A stretch of DNA of 64,000 bases from Sipunculus nudus (taxonomy: Eukaryota; Annelida; Sipuncula; Golfingiida; Sipunculidae), in assembly GCA_026874595.1 (NCBI GenBank), contig CM049315.1, positions 39,078,164-39,142,163 of the forward strand, written 5' to 3'. Numbering within the stretch: the stretch's first letter is position 1; every line of letters begins with the position of its first letter. Of the stretch, positions 1 to 14,785 are shown one piece after another. The notes below the pieces were generated by a model. It saw only the letters and a list, made by a program, of their open reading frames with translations, had not been told where the DNA came from and searched no databases. Position numbers and translations under genes: made by a program.

Positions 1-3000
1 AAATACACATTTGGGGAACAAGTCGACAAAAACTGGGGGAAAATCAAATTATCATCACTATTGCCTTAATTTGTCATAGTGGACAGCTGCGTTGACCGCT
101 AGCTAACCAGAGATCCAGAAAGCTCGATAAAATGACACATCATCAAACATTTGATGATTTCCTTCATTCTCATTTAACACAGACAGGGCCCTCTACACGC
201 ACTTGTCCAAACCTTTGACTGCACAACCATTACTTCACATTTTCTGTACGACCATTTGTAATAAATGTTACAGGACACTCTCCTTGGCTAGGTTGGTGAC
301 GTTTAGTTGTCTGTAGGGTTGGAGGAAACTGGAGTATCCGGAGAAAACTACCGTCCTTGGACGGCCACTTCAATCCACTCTCATGGCCGTGACGGGTCCC
401 CAGCTGAGAGAGCCGAGCATTGATGGTATTGATGTTTTATGTCAAGAGAGTCCGTTAACGATACACGTATGTAAAAATCGACACGCCTCGCAGGCTTGCA
501 GCAATGAAGATACAGATAGGTTAAAATAAATAAAAAAACATAAAAAAGACCCCAATTCAATTTCAATTTTACTTAAGTTCTGTCAATATTTCACGATCTT
601 TGTTTACTTTTTTAAAAATAAATTATAAGCATTAATCTAAAATATGTACATTGATCGTTCCTATATATCGATTCTTGTCAGGGCCAGTGATAATCATATA
701 GCTCTCACTGGATTCGGTAATTAATTAAATAAAAGCAACCATTGGATATTTGTCACATACGATTGAAATCTTGCTGATTTACGTTATATATCTGATTACC
801 CTGCGCTTGTCTGCATTCATAATTCTTTCAGTATTTAATCATCTGTTGAGGAATTTCAACAAGGAACCAGGAAGCAATTTTGCCAATAAGTCCCGGTGTC
901 GGTACAAATAACCTCTTATTACAAATATAAATCTCCAGTTCTCAAGTATTTTCCAATTTCTTTTGTAATGGCTATACGTCTATATCAGATCACCCTCTCG
1001 TGTCAGTCAACATAATTTCCTCCTGTTTGCCCAGGTAAATTTCCTTGTTATTCATACTCGGTGGACATACAAGTGTTTGGTTGTGTCTGTTGGATGAGGT
1101 TTCCGGGAAGTATAGATAAGACATCCTCATTTCCGTGTAGCCATTTCAGATTACATCGCCGCTTCAGATTAACGGACGGCGTGTGTGTGTGTATGAGTGT
1201 GTGGGTGTGAGTGGCGGGGGGGGGGGGGGGGAGCAGCTCAGGCCAACGCTTTTGTTCGGATAAACGATTTTGCCTGAGTTTCAACCAGATGTACTGCCAA
1301 CGAGTACTGGACCTTACCAGATTCCGATAGACACAAACTAATCAAGGTAGTCCAAATTAAACGCTGGAAACAATAGTTTTCCCGTCAGTTAAGGTAAGGA
1401 ATCATGTTAAATACATTAAAATCTGGGAAATCAGCATTTCTGATCTCTGTTTTGTAATATTTCCATTGCCGGAATTCAGATAAAGAATCAAATGTTCAGA
1501 TAAACGTGTTTGATAAAACGACGCACTACTGAGCAAATTACAATTTGCGACAATCTTATTTTTCATAAATTGATTCCAGCTTTTAAATCTTGTAGATTTT
1601 ACCTGCTTTTATTGAAATAATATATCATGACATTGATCATTTGGTTAAATCAGCGAGGGGGGGGGGGGGTATTCTGCACAGTACGGGGGTAACCTAAAAA
1701 AAAGGGGAGGGGGGACCTCAAATCTTTACACAGGGCCACGCTTCCTTCTCATCGCCCGACACCTGAGGAAGAGAACGTGTTTGCAGACAGAAAAGTAACT
1801 GAAGTCAAGTGTAGTGCTTGGTCGCTGCTAACTGCATGCGTCCTATTTTACAGCAAACATACGTAGCACACTCGGGCAAGGCTGGGGCGAATTCGTTTCC
1901 TGAAAGCTATCCAGTGTTATATAACGGACCGTACGCGTATGTTGAGTGCTTGCTAATCAAACATGTTTAAACTATGTCAGTGCATACTTGAATGTATGGC
2001 GACGGCTTCATGCAGGTAAACGCTGCTCCGCTCGGCTATATCTTATCCCGCAAAACAGGGCCCACCTTATCAAAATCACTGCTATATTGTGTTCATTGTC
2101 AAATGATATCTGATTTTTTTCGGATCTACACATTGTTGCTTGGCATTGAATTGGTAAGGCTGTTCTAACTAATGTAACAATATGAATCCGATAATCTACT
2201 TGGAGATGAAACGTTTTAACGTCCGGAAGTTGAATCGATTATCCCATACTAGTATAATTGATGCTCTGTAGATATGAGCGTATTAAATTTTATTAGCTAA
2301 TCAGATATACTGACAAATGGCTTTAATCAACCTTGATCATGATTTGTCTGCTTTGATGGTAGGAAAACTGGAATTATCAAACTTTATAGCTACCCAGTCA
2401 TATGGTAAAAACTGTGTTCATCTGAACAAATATACTGATTTAAAGCTTTTAATTAACCTTGGGTACTTTGAACTGAACTCGGGTATTTCAGATTTACCAT
2501 ATGTCGTAAAAGGTCATGTGATCATTATATTCCATCTTTTCAATTGGTTTTAGCAGGGTTCCATTTATCATAACATTAGTATTGCCTTTGAGCGTGAACG
2601 GGCTCTCGCTCCGCGAATGCACGCTAACCACATGATAAATTACGTAACCACGTGATAAATCACGATGATTCACAGTCTGAAAAAATTAAAACTAATACAA
2701 GAAACACTGATGACTCTTAATGGACCAGGAGGCTTTACGACATTGATAAGTCTAATCACTTAAGTATATAATCAAATAGAAGGCAAACCTGCCTTTTTAC
2801 GACATCCTGGCTTAATGAGCGACTGCAGCTTTAATTAGGTCTGATTTAATTAGTTTTGGGTGCGGCCCTGAATGCAGTTCATTGACAATGTGTTTACCGA
2901 GCTTTTAGATTAACCATGCACTTATAAGGGATAAGTTTTCATATGTAGCCCTTGACCCCTTTAAAAGTAACGCACGTTGACGTACATGGCGAGACAAAAA

Positions 3001-3480
3001 CTATATCTTTACCAACGTATTTGGCGCCCCCTGCGAAGGTCAAAAGAACTCCTTATCCAGCAACAAGGTTGGGCAGTGTTTAAAATCATAATGGCATCCT
3101 TCAGCATTTAATGATATGGAAGTCGATGACAGAATAGAATTTCATTACAATATATAATGTGCAAACGAAATGTATAATTGCGTTTGTTCTATGAATTCAA
3201 TATGTATTTCACATAAAATCGCGAGGTCGTATTATTTCCATGAAAAATCATTGCATGTATTAGTTAAAAGACATTTAAATAAAGATTAGCCTTGCCCTTG
3301 GTCTACTATACGGTCCATTGCAGTTATCGTAAGTTCTCTGTAGACTTTTGAGTTATCCTCCAGTAAACTTATATTTTTGTGTTAGCATGGAAAAGGTACA
3401 GATGTAAATGACAGTTTTATATTTTAAATCTTCTTGGGGATATTACAAATATACCTGACACAATGTATAAAATATAATTT

Positions 3481-3539
<59 letters not shown>

Positions 3540-4240
3540 AAGTATAATCTGTGAGTGTGTGCCTTTGTGGCATTTCTTTCAGATAAAATATTTTCCTGAC
3601 ATTTAAGCTCTTTATATTTTACATAACTCTAGGTTATCCATGCAAATTACTTTAGTTTGCGGTTAAGTAATTTTCCGCGATTATGGTTACACAACAAATT
3701 AATTGTAGCTTCATATATTTATCATCAGTGTAATGAAAAGAATACATTTGTTTCAAAAAGTTCTTGGAAAACTCTGCCTTTTCATTTGGTCAAGACTTTA
3801 TTATAAATGGCGAGCCTTTAACAAACATTTGTTAGCGTGGTGGTATCGACCATGGCTCGAGATTTATTTAATACATTGGATTAGAAGCGGTTAAATATAA
3901 ATTTTCAATATCATTTAAACATTTACTCAAAACGGAAACATGTGAATGTACATGTGTTTGTTTGAGTAACTTTGATCAATATGTTAGTGAAGTTTTATTG
4001 AGATATATGCGTGATGTTTCAGAATGAAGTGTCGAAGGGCGTTCAGATCGTGTGCTAATTAGCTTGCGGGTGACTGCTTTAATCGATGGATTTACATACA
4101 GTTGTGACGGTAAAAAAAACTTGTTAATTTCTCTTAGTGCTGGAGATAGATAATGACAACTGGGAACTGAAATATAAAAGCCGGTTACGTGCCGTATTAA
4201 TATTGTCCCAAAATGTATATATGAACCGGGTTGTTAGTAC
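1..4240. other. Gene-free stretch with simple repeats
   Basis: I see no exon chain or recognisable protein here. Open frames are short and lack family motifs. The stretch holds a GT-rich tract (about 1178-1215) running into a G homopolymer (1216-1231), a second G homopolymer (1657-1669), and a (CA)n-(TA)n microsatellite (about 3480-3535). Confidence 0.6.
3480..3535. repeat. (CA)n/(TA)n microsatellite
   Basis: A short CA run passes directly into about 22 TA units. It is a simple sequence repeat and is likely length-polymorphic. Confidence 0.95.
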
Positions 4241-4400
4241 GTATTGGTTATACCCAGTGAAATGTTATGCATCACGCAATGTTGTACGAGGCGTGGGTAA
4301 TGCATGGCATTCCGATTCGAAAGTGAGCGTAGGCTATGATTGACGCACGCCAAGTAAAACTTTAAGTGATGTATAACATTTCACTTGGCTATAAATGATT
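4240..4400. repeat. Foldback (palindromic) element, copy 1
   Basis: The left arm around 4250-4272 (containing CAGTGAAATGTTATGCATCAC) is matched in reverse complement by 4365-4392 (GTGATGTATAACATTTCACT). A weaker inner match pairs GGCGTGGGTAAT with ATTGACGCACGCC. The sequence just downstream (to about 4480, including CAGCTGTTTTGCTGTAACA) is related to 46080-46210. The structure is that of a small foldback or MITE-like element; the family is unknown. Confidence 0.65.
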
Positions 4401-4939
4401 TGACCCACGTGCTCCGCGTCCAGTTCGGAGGTCATTAATATCAGCTGTTTTGCTGTAACACTCCCGCTCATTAACGACCTATTTGGTCTCGTTTTCGCGT
4501 AACTGCATACATGCGGCGTAGTAGTCTGGATTCCCCCGAATAATAAGTTATAAAAAGGGCATTCCAACTTCCACGAATTGATCTCCTGATGTACATCGAA
4601 CAGGAAAGATATCAAAATCCCGTGCGATTCGGCCCTGGTGACATGACAGGGAATAGGCCGCTAAAAAGTCCGACGATGATGTTTCGAATCATTCACGAAG
4701 CACTGCGTAGCTATTACGATTTCGTTACAATAAATCTGCAGTTCGTGTCGTAGGAGCTACAAGTTACTACGAATTACAAGGAACCACCGTGCTTCTGCTA
4801 CGAACAACATAGGCATTCGAAACGATTTATACGGAACATATAAGACTTGCTACGCAACAGTAAGAATTCTAGCGATTTTCTCGAATGAAACTGCTACGCT
4901 TCATGTACGCTAAAGGCAAAGTGAGTCACGTGTTTCAAT

Positions 4940-4970
4940 GGGGGTGGGGGTGGGGGTGGGGGGGGGGGGG
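4940..4970 (+). other. G-quadruplex-type G-rich tract
   Basis: Runs of five G separated by single T, ending in a G homopolymer of more than ten. This fits the general G-quadruplex pattern of four or more G runs with short loops. Confidence 0.8.
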
Positions 4971-5007
4971 TGAAAGAGGTAAGCATCATTTGGAATCAAA
5001 CTCATGT

Positions 5008-5410
5008 ATTCTTCACGTTATTTCAGTGGCAAAAATTGGACGAGCAGAGGTATAGATCTTACGATAGGGTAGAAGGGTTATATGCACATCTTCCTCCTCC
5101 CGCTATGCCTCCGGCAGGTTTGCCTTCTGCGGTTGCTGGGCCTCCTCCTTAAATACATAAGCCTATCCTGCATGTCATTATACCTCTGTTGACTTCTTTG
5201 ACTGATTGCTAGCCTGACCTCACCGACACCCTTTCGCCAGAGGTTGTTTCTACTCAAAAAGAACAAAAAGAACCTCTTCTGGTTTGGTACTGTAGGACTA
5301 CTTGTCCCCACTGTGGTCAGGACCACTTGTGTCAGATGACATACTTTAAAATCGAGGAAACACCTTCTGTTTTACGCTCTTTACACAGCGCTTTAACTAT
5401 GGGCCTACTA
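5008..5410 (+). other. Possible exon remnants, unrecognised
   Basis: After a good acceptor (TTATTTCAG, about 5016-5024) an open frame reads WQKLDEQRYRSYDRVEGLY and ends in a proline-rich tail at 5152. A second frame starting just after a stop at about 5213 contains CPHCGQDHLC, a cysteine/histidine cluster like a small zinc site, near 5300-5330. The second frame runs into the dispersed repeat that starts near 5372. I do not recognise a family. It may be the edge of an old mobile element or a decayed gene; support is weak. Confidence 0.2.
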
Positions 5411-6080
5411 CCTATATCGTATAAGCGCTGTTTGTTATGACCTCGTATCCTGAATTGCTACACCAGAGGGGAGCACTGTATTTTTGTCCAATCAGATGAG
5501 ACCTTGTGCTGGAAGACACAGCCAAGCGAGGAATACACGGAGCCAATCATGTTCATTTCGTTTTGAGTGACAGCTCATCGCCCCGGTAACCGTCTGAACA
5601 GGCCACAGGCTCAGAGAGAATTGCCCCAGACGTGGTTTGTTTAGGGACTTGAGCACACAGGATGCTCGCCCGATGAGCTGTAATTCAAACGAAATGTAAC
5701 GACAAAGGCTGCGTGCACACCTCGCTGGCTGGTTTCAGTTCTGCAGACAACAGATACATGGCTACGCTAACACAGTCATAATGTGATAATCGAATCGGTC
5801 GATGATGCGAGAACGCAAAGGGAGCAATCTAAATTCGACCGTTAACTCTCATCAAGCGGCGCTGGAAGCGCAGCTATGGGCGGAGCCAGGATGCTTGTCG
5901 AGTGTTTGTTTATTGGCATCTGGTTGGCTGCTTGTCACATCATACGCATGTTTTTTTCAGTGGACAACGAACCGCCATCTGGTGTCTAAATATATCATAC
6001 ACGGTCAAAGCTGGCAGCGTGAAAATCAGTTGCTTCTTTAGAAGCGCAAGATTTCCGCAGCCTCGGGAGCGTATTTCTGT
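5372..6080. repeat. 0.7-kb dispersed repeat, copy 1
   Basis: This block matches 57228-57935 in the same orientation along its whole length, for example TTTACACAGCGCTTTAACTA near the start and GCGCAAGATTTC near the end, with scattered substitutions and small indels. Open frames inside are short and differ between the copies, so it is probably non-coding. No clear terminal inverted repeat or target duplication is seen. Confidence 0.85.
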
Positions 6081-6336
6081 TTACATTTCATATGCGCATA
6101 CTTACAAAATATAACTTTATCCGTAAACTCCTTATCACGAATACACATTTGTATATGTAATTTTCCTGTAAAACTATTCTATACATGATTGAACGGACTA
6201 CAATTACCTATTCGCAACATTTATACTTACGTCATCCGTGTATTTAAATCCCAGATGCCTTATGGGCCGTATATTCAAAGCCCAAAATAAAACCCTAAAC
6301 CAGAGTCGTACTCTTGTGAATCTGAGTCTGCGCAGT
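6076..6336. repeat. Dispersed repeat B, copy 1
   Basis: This segment is related to 47468-47715. Shared landmarks in the same order are a TTTACATTTCATATGCGC-like start, a TGGGCCGTA core, and AGAGTCGTACTC followed by CTGCGCAGT at the end. It abuts the 0.7-kb repeat at its left side, whereas the copy at 47.5 kb does not, so it is a separate element. Confidence 0.65.
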
Positions 6337-6349
6337 ATGACCCTTTGAT

Positions 6350-9300
6350 AATGCATGGACCATTTACATTTACTTATACATGCAGACAAATGATAAAAGT
6401 TTTCTTTTTTTCGTAGCTGTAAAGTATTTCCTTAGTAAAATGTCATAACAGTAAGTACTTCTTGCTATGGCGTAAGTAATAAAGGATTTTGGTAATACGT
6501 CTTAATGATTCTTAGCTATTTCGGATTTATTCTTTTGTACTGCTTAGGTGCTAATTAACGGTATCGTAGCCAGTTCTGAAGCATTCGTAGTACTTCATGG
6601 CATTTACGTAGTGATACCTACTTGTTGATAGACCACGTCGCGTTGCGATTTGCCTCGACGTTTACCGAATAGTTTACGTAAAGCTAACCATCTACCACGA
6701 AGGACCTACCACAGGCTACGAAGCGTTTCAAAGAGTTACATATACTGAGGTTACCTTTTTGTTCGCGTGGGTTTTAATTCCACGATATTCGCGAATGGGA
6801 AATGATCGCGAATATAAAACCCTCGGGAATAAGATATCCAATCAGCTATGAGGGACAAAGGGGGGGGGGGGGGGCGCGGTATTGATGGTTGTGTACAAAG
6901 GGGTTATCACAGCTCTGAAAACATGGTTCATTAATCAGCAAACCTAATATGCTCATCATATTGAAACAAGCTAATGCAAACACGTATATCCGCTGTGACA
7001 CTCGTCATATTATATGACTGTAACAAATGGCCGAGTTTTGTGTTTGATACTAAATACAAATCCTACTGTCTGGTGCAACCGCGAAAATTAAAACCCTCGG
7101 GAAAAGATCAAAATGAAGAAATTGCGAAATATTAGCCCCGCGAATATAAAGCCAACAACAGTATATGACTAATGAAATTTGACACTCAAAACTAAAATCA
7201 TGGGCTACGCTCACTCAGGCTAAGCCAATAGTTGGCTCGTAAGTGGTACAAACCACGCAGAAGCGCTTCACGAACTCCTACGAAGGACCAAAAAGATTGT
7301 CCAATTCGTAGCGCATCGGGGGCCCAATCTTGGAATTGGGTACACCCTTTTACGCTTAAGGCAACGCTATAAGTAGGAACAATCTATTTAAATGAGGGCT
7401 AAAAGAGGTTTGCACCACTCGGAGTTGTTATACGTGATTACACTGGCAAAATATGGACGAGCTTATACAAGAGCGTATAGGATATCAACTGCTCATAGGA
7501 TATTAACAACCTGCTCATATTACGTTCACATGCTCGTCACACGACAATCACATTTTGGCCATCATAGTAGAACATTAAAATATAATAAAGCTGAGCTTAG
7601 GTATGAATGTCCAATGATGAGTGTGAGAATGTCGCATAATGAGTGTGTGAATGCCAAATGAGCCCATGTTTTCGTTGATGTACCAGAGATCATGGTTCTG
7701 TTAAACAGTATATTTTTTGTATATTTTTATTAAATTTCTATACCAATACCAATATTATTTACCAATACTTTATTTGATTTTTCAAATTTCCATACCAAGA
7801 CAGGCAATGCTCATACGTTTCCACTTATAAAAATTTTGTAGGACATCTAGATGCAGGCATATAAAACATATACTAATGTTCGAGTTAAAAGTCCGGAATG
7901 ATTGTGTGTGAATGTCCCATGCGTGATTGTAATGATAAATAAATTATAATGATATAATGGACCCATTTACTCTCTTTTGTCATTGATAACTGTGGTCATT
8001 TGTACCAGTGTGAAGCACATTTTGTCATTATACAGATGATATTCTTTGTTTAGCAGCAAACATATGAGGGTGAATATGCGTATTCAGCGAGTATAATAGT
8101 TTGCGAGCAATTACTCTTTAATCATCAGAGGATGAGCTGGTGTATTATCTGTTATTTTACTGGTTAACATTTTGTATAAAAATGTCAGAATTTTTAACGC
8201 TACAGTAAAGTGTAATTTCTACCAGACTAAATTATGTGTGTTAAGAGTTTTGAGGTCTTGTATATGTACAGCGTATACTGATCTTATCAGTTGTTAAACA
8301 TTCGGACAAAAGTGCTTGGATAAATTTAATGGTGGTAGGATGTTGGTGGTGTCGATGGGGGGGGGGGGGTGTCATGGGTTTACCTGAATACTTTGTGGAG
8401 TTTCCGATTTGTTGTGTGTAGGGGGCACCCTGCATATTGTTTCGCCCAGGGGCCCGTAATGGTGTTAAGACATCTCTGTGAGAGCGAGGTGTATGTGTGT
8501 GTGTGGGGGGGGATGCTTGTTTGTGTGTGTGCGCTTCTGTTCGTGTTTGTTTACAACACAACCCACGCGATTATGTACGGAATCTCATTAAATGGTCATT
8601 GCATTCCGGGAATGGGCATTTCGGGGTGTGCATCCAGCACATTCTCCCGATTCAGGAGCGATGAATATTCACAAGTGAACGTATAAACCTGGGAATATAG
8701 GCCAAAAATAAGTGAATGCAGACAAGGTCCAGCCTCATGCGCCTCGCATTGTGGCCTGGTAAATTATTTAGGTCACGGTCGAGCGCCCAGCATCTCGTAG
8801 TAACGGTGTCTAGTGGTGACCTGCAATTCAGCTTGTGCACACCAGCGATTTTTAAATTTTAAACAAAATGCACCTGGATTTCAATATTAGTTCTGAGGTG
8901 AATGGATGCAAACAATGGTTACGGAGTATCCCACAATAGGGACTCTCACATGGCGGAGGCATGCATCCATAGGGATGTATATTTCTAGTTTATACATGTA
9001 GACAACGTTATGAAAGTGTTTATTTGGTTTCGCTTGGTAGAAGCTTTGTAGCTGTAACGTAGAACCTTAGCAATACGCCATAACTGAATCATATGAAGTC
9101 CTTGTTTGAGCGTTAAATAATACTTTGCGTTAACTCATAGTACCTCTTTATGATTCTGAGCTATTTCGGAGGGGGGAGGGGGGGGGCAGGGGCAGTAAAT
9201 GCTTTGTCAGAGGGAAGCATAGCCTCCGAGGGGGATGGGGGTTGAAAAAATTTAAAAAAAAATGCTAGAAAAATGGTATTTTTTGTGGGTATTAATTACA

Positions 9301-9985
9301 GAACATTATTGCTTGCTTTTATTTACGTGCCATAAAGGTAACCGAGAGATAGTCACCGGTCGAAATAAACTTTGTTGCAAATACTGCCATCAGTTTTGTG
9401 GGGGTCTAAGAATGCTCAGATCTCAAGGGGAGATGTTATTTTAATGTTTTTTAAGCGTAAAAATAAAGGCCAATCTTTTATTATAAATAAATAAATAATT
9501 TGTTTGGGGGGGGGGGGTTAATATATATTTCTACATTTCGGATATTAAAAATTTAAGTTTTTACACATGTGGGCCTATGTGTATTTCTGTATGATTGTAT
9601 ATAGTCCAACCTTTCAACCCAAATTAACCAATCGTTGTTTCAACGCGAATTAGTTTTATATATTATACATAGACGGCAGCACCTTACGCCGTCGGTGACT
9701 AAGCAAATAAAATACCTGTGGACCAACCTCCAGCGCAGGGTCAGGATCTATTGTGGATACCTAGGGCCTCCGAGAGGAAAAATATGAGGCGGTACAAGAA
9801 GATTTCCGGGACCACTCTCTGCGCCTCCCCCCCCCCCCCCCCCCCCCCCGGATTCAGCTATATGGGTTCAATCAAATCTATACTCGAATTTAAGGTTGAA
9901 GCAATGTAGCTTAAGGGAGGGGAAACATACAATGGACTAAGAGAGGGGTGCACAGGAATGCTTGACCTTTATTCTGCATTTAAAC
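6350..9985. other. Gene-free stretch
   Basis: No supported gene. It contains poly-G tracts (about 6860-6874, 8356-8369, 9496-9508), a poly-C tract (about 9827-9850), a TG-rich interspersed element (8480-8700), and diffuse sequence rich in CTACGA-like motifs (6440-6745, 7200-7370, 9045-9175). Confidence 0.5.
8480..8700 (+). repeat. TG-rich interspersed element, copy 1
   Basis: A TG-rich microsatellite leads into a segment with ACGGAATCTCATTAAAT, GGGAATGGGC and GATTCAGGAGC. Related segments occur at 23185-23470, 23620-23900 and about 53405-53545 in this window. The body plus variable TG tract recurs as a unit, so this is an interspersed repeat family, not a random microsatellite. Confidence 0.75.
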
Positions 9986-10014
9986 CGTGTACTATATGGT
10001 ATGTTTTCATGTAT

Positions 10015-11048
10015 ATACTTTCTCCGCAATGACAGCCTCCATGCTTGTGAGTTCCAAGCAACGCAAACAATCAAATTCATTACAAATAATTATCGATAAA
10101 GATATTGTCCCGAATGTCGATGAATTTTCTCACCTTGGCTTGATCATTGACGCCCATCTCACATGGAAATCTCACACTTCTACCGTTTTTAAAAAGCTAT
10201 GTTGCAAAATTGGACTTTTACATCGGCTCAGCAAATTTCTACCACAGAAGTTTTTAGTCACTATATATCACGCCTTTGTTCAACCCTCAATAGATTATAG
10301 CCTAACAGTATGGGGCAGCTGTCCCAGCACATTCCGTGCCGCAATCCAACGAATGCAGTGTCGTGCGGCTAGGATAATAACAAAAAATTACGACCCAACA
10401 CAAAGAAGTTTAGATTTAGTGAAAGAAATAGGCTTAATGACAATTGAACAGCGATATTTGTACCTCCTATCTATTTTAACCTATAAATGCATAAATGATT
10501 TAGCCCCTTCATATTTATGTAAGAATTTTCATATGGCGAAGGGCATTCATAATTATTCGACGCGGTTAACCGAAAACAAAAACTGTATCCTTCCGAAACC
10601 GCGTATTGAAGCCTTCAAGGCTACCTCTTTTTATGCAGGCAGTACTCTATGGAACTCCCTTCCTCGACACATTAAGTTTGCTTCTAATTTGCAGCATTTT
10701 AAAAAATTATCACGTTCGTACTTCTCCGATTTTACAATGATGTCATAATCTTATCACAGCACGAAATTGTTTTAGATGTAATCGTTGCTCTCACCGCTGT
10801 TAGTACCGTCCCTTTTATTAATTTTATGATATTATCATTCCTTTGTAATGATTTTACAGTCTCATTATGTCTTTTATATTTCGCATTGTACATGTACTTT
10901 TATGTATTTTTATTATCATGTTCCATTGTTTATAATATCTTGTATATCTTGGAAGAGGGCCCTGCTTATAACAGAATTCTTATTCTGGTACAGGCCACCC
11001 TTCACAATATAATAATAATAATAATAATAATAAATAATAATAATAATG
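10015..11048 (+). mobile_element. 5'-truncated non-LTR retrotransposon (LINE), 3' end
   Basis: An open frame ending at 10748 encodes the C-terminal part of a LINE reverse-transcriptase protein. It shows the thumb-region landmark HLGLIIDAHLTWKSH, then a segment with PQKFLVTIYHAFVQPSIDYS followed by LTVWG, and the terminal domain with ALWNSLP-like TLWNSLPRHIK. The catalytic FADD-type palm motif lies upstream in such proteins and is absent, so the copy is 5' truncated. The frame is open to its natural stop, so the remnant is fairly young. About 270 bp of 3' untranslated sequence follows, ending in an (AAT)n tail at 11010-11046. The clade looks like CR1/L2/Jockey-type by general pattern, but I cannot assign it by eye. 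Confidence 0.85.
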
Positions 11049-12345
11049 TCAAATGGAGGCCTTATTAATCCGCAAGGATTCACGAAACAGTTCGTGTATT
11101 AAGGTGGTGAAAGCCATTTTAACTAATTTTACTGTATATAAATATAATATTATCCTTTAGTTATATTATTCACGTAGATTAAACCGTAAAACACATGACA
11201 TATTAGGCCTAATTATTCCATAAACATACTTAAAACCATAAAACATACGCCAAAAGAGACGTTCTCGTTTTTGATCAATTTCTTGTGCCTATAGAGGAAG
11301 CACAGACGGGCCCCCATTAACCTATTTGGGTAACTCCCGATAAAAACCTCAATGTTAGCTAATACAAACATCAAATGAGACTATGGGTACCTTAAGTTTC
11401 CCTTCGTTTAACTGGCCACTATGAAAAACCATTATTTCCCCGGACCCCGATAAAAAAAAAAAAAAAAAAAACACGAAAGAAAAATAAAACTTTCATTTTC
11501 AAGTGCGTTTAAGGACACAGTCCTAGCCGGCTTGGTCCCTCTAAGGCTCTCCTGACAAAATTTTATAAACAAATGAGACCAACATTTTAATTTTTTTTGT
11601 ACCCTGAAGGAAATTCTTGGCCGTCCCGGGCTCCGTTTGACCACATCCCCCCTCCCACCCCCACCCCCACTCATCGTGCCTGGGGATAACCTTGACATTA
11701 CCTAGGTAATGTGGAGTACATGTCGGTGACGTGGACTATAATGATCATTACACCCAATTGTTATGGCTATGAGCCAGGCCTTTTGTAAGTTAAGTCTATT
11801 TATGTTCAAATGTTGAGCCCATGTTTAAGGACAACATGAATCTTTCTTGGACCTTCTGGCAACCAATGATTATTTATAACATATTTTAAAATATATTGAA
11901 CTTGGAGACATCAATACATCAAGGAGTGGTATTTACAATATATGCATGAATTCAACTTTTTTAATACAATATATACATAAATTCACATCATATTTTGATA
12001 CCGAATTTACAATTGACAAAATAGATGTTGAGGGAATTGTAAGCATATCGCAAGTTGAACTATGGGTTGGCGTTGGCAGACTTTCGTTATGAGGCGCATT
12101 TTGCCTCTGTTTTACATCACTGGATTTATATGTTCTACAAGTGATACCTTCGGCTGCATCATAAGTGACATCCGGACTTGTCAGGGACTCGGACTTGGAC
12201 TCGAGGGATATCTACTCAACTCGAAGTTAAAGACTAAAAACAACTGAGAGCTTCCATCTCGAATCCAGTGTGATAAAAAATTATAACGATTTACAGGCAT
12301 ATATAAATACGAACTTCTAACCAAAATAAAAAAAATGGACTTATA
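11048..12345. other. Intergenic, no gene seen
   Basis: It holds an A-rich tract (11452-11471), a C-rich stretch on the plus strand (11647-11668) that would be G-quadruplex-like on the minus strand, and a short GACTCGGACTTGGACTCGAG-like motif cluster near 12180-12215. Otherwise it is AT-rich without exon signals. Confidence 0.5.
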
Positions 12346-13156
12346 TACAGTGGAACCTCGCCTTACGGTCGCCTCTGTACAAAGGGCACCTATTTACAGC
12401 CACTAACGGGCACTCCCTTAAAAATTTACTATTTATTGTCATATATTTATTTTCTCAATTGCGGGCACCTCTCTACTCCTAATTACTGTCAAATCATCTC
12501 TGTATTACGGACAGATTGACATACGAGCTTTGGGCAACCGTGAAAACTCCGCGTTTCTCTGTCTTTAGCGGCCAGCAGGTCGACCGTTTGAAGCTTGTGC
12601 AGTGTACGTAGCCATGCATCAAACGTCCGTAGTAGCTTTCCTGCCGCGAGATGTGCTTGGGCACAGGCGCTTGAATCCCTATAATCATGATATATACGGT
12701 TTATCAAGGTTAAGAACAAGGAGGATTTTCTTCGCCAGTTTGCCGAGAAGGCTCGTGGCATGAACGAAAATAATTCATTAAAAATTACTTGTATATTATT
12801 TTTTAAACTGTTGTTATTTTCTTGTGTTGAGCCCGTTCAGTGTTAGCCCTTAGATTGCAAGCAAGAAAATAATTAATTTATAATTAATTGTATAATATTT
12901 TTAACCGTTATTTTCTTGTGTCGATGCCGTTCAGTGTAAGCCCCATGATTGCAAGCAATATAATAATGAATTAATAATTATTTGTATATTATTTTTTAAT
13001 TGTTATTTACTTGTGTTGATGCCGTTCAGTGTAAGCTCTTAGACGGCAAGTAAGAAGGTCCCGAAATTGATAACCTCCCCACTAGGGGCACCTCTCTATT
13101 GCCGACAAGATGTCGGGTCCCGTCAGTGCCTGCATGTAATATGGAGGGTCGACTGT

Positions 13157-13157
<1 letters not shown>
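12346..13157. mobile_element. Non-autonomous DNA transposon with terminal inverted repeats
   Basis: The left end reads TACAGTGGAACCTCGCC and the right end, reverse complemented, reads TACAGTCGACCCTCCAT, giving inverted termini of the form CAGTsGAmCCTC. Both ends sit in TA-rich flanks (TATA), compatible with the TA target site of the Tc1/mariner/pogo group. The open frame on the minus strand (12489-12761) begins PRAFSANWRRKS and shows no recognisable catalytic motif, so this is probably a deletion derivative. The 3' third contains an internal 94-bp tandem array. Assignment to a pogo/Tigger-like lineage is inference from the ends. Confidence 0.7.
12768..13055. repeat. 94-bp tandem repeat inside the TIR element
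   Basis: Three copies, marked by CCGTTCAGTGTAAG-like landmarks with CAG at 12838, 12932 and 13027, so the spacing is 94 and 95 bp. Each contains TTGTATATTATTTTTTAA, a TTTTCTTGTGT segment and a GCAAGCAA or GGCAAG end. Copies are diverged by substitutions and small indels. Confidence 0.85.
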
Positions 13158-14785
<1,628 letters not shown>

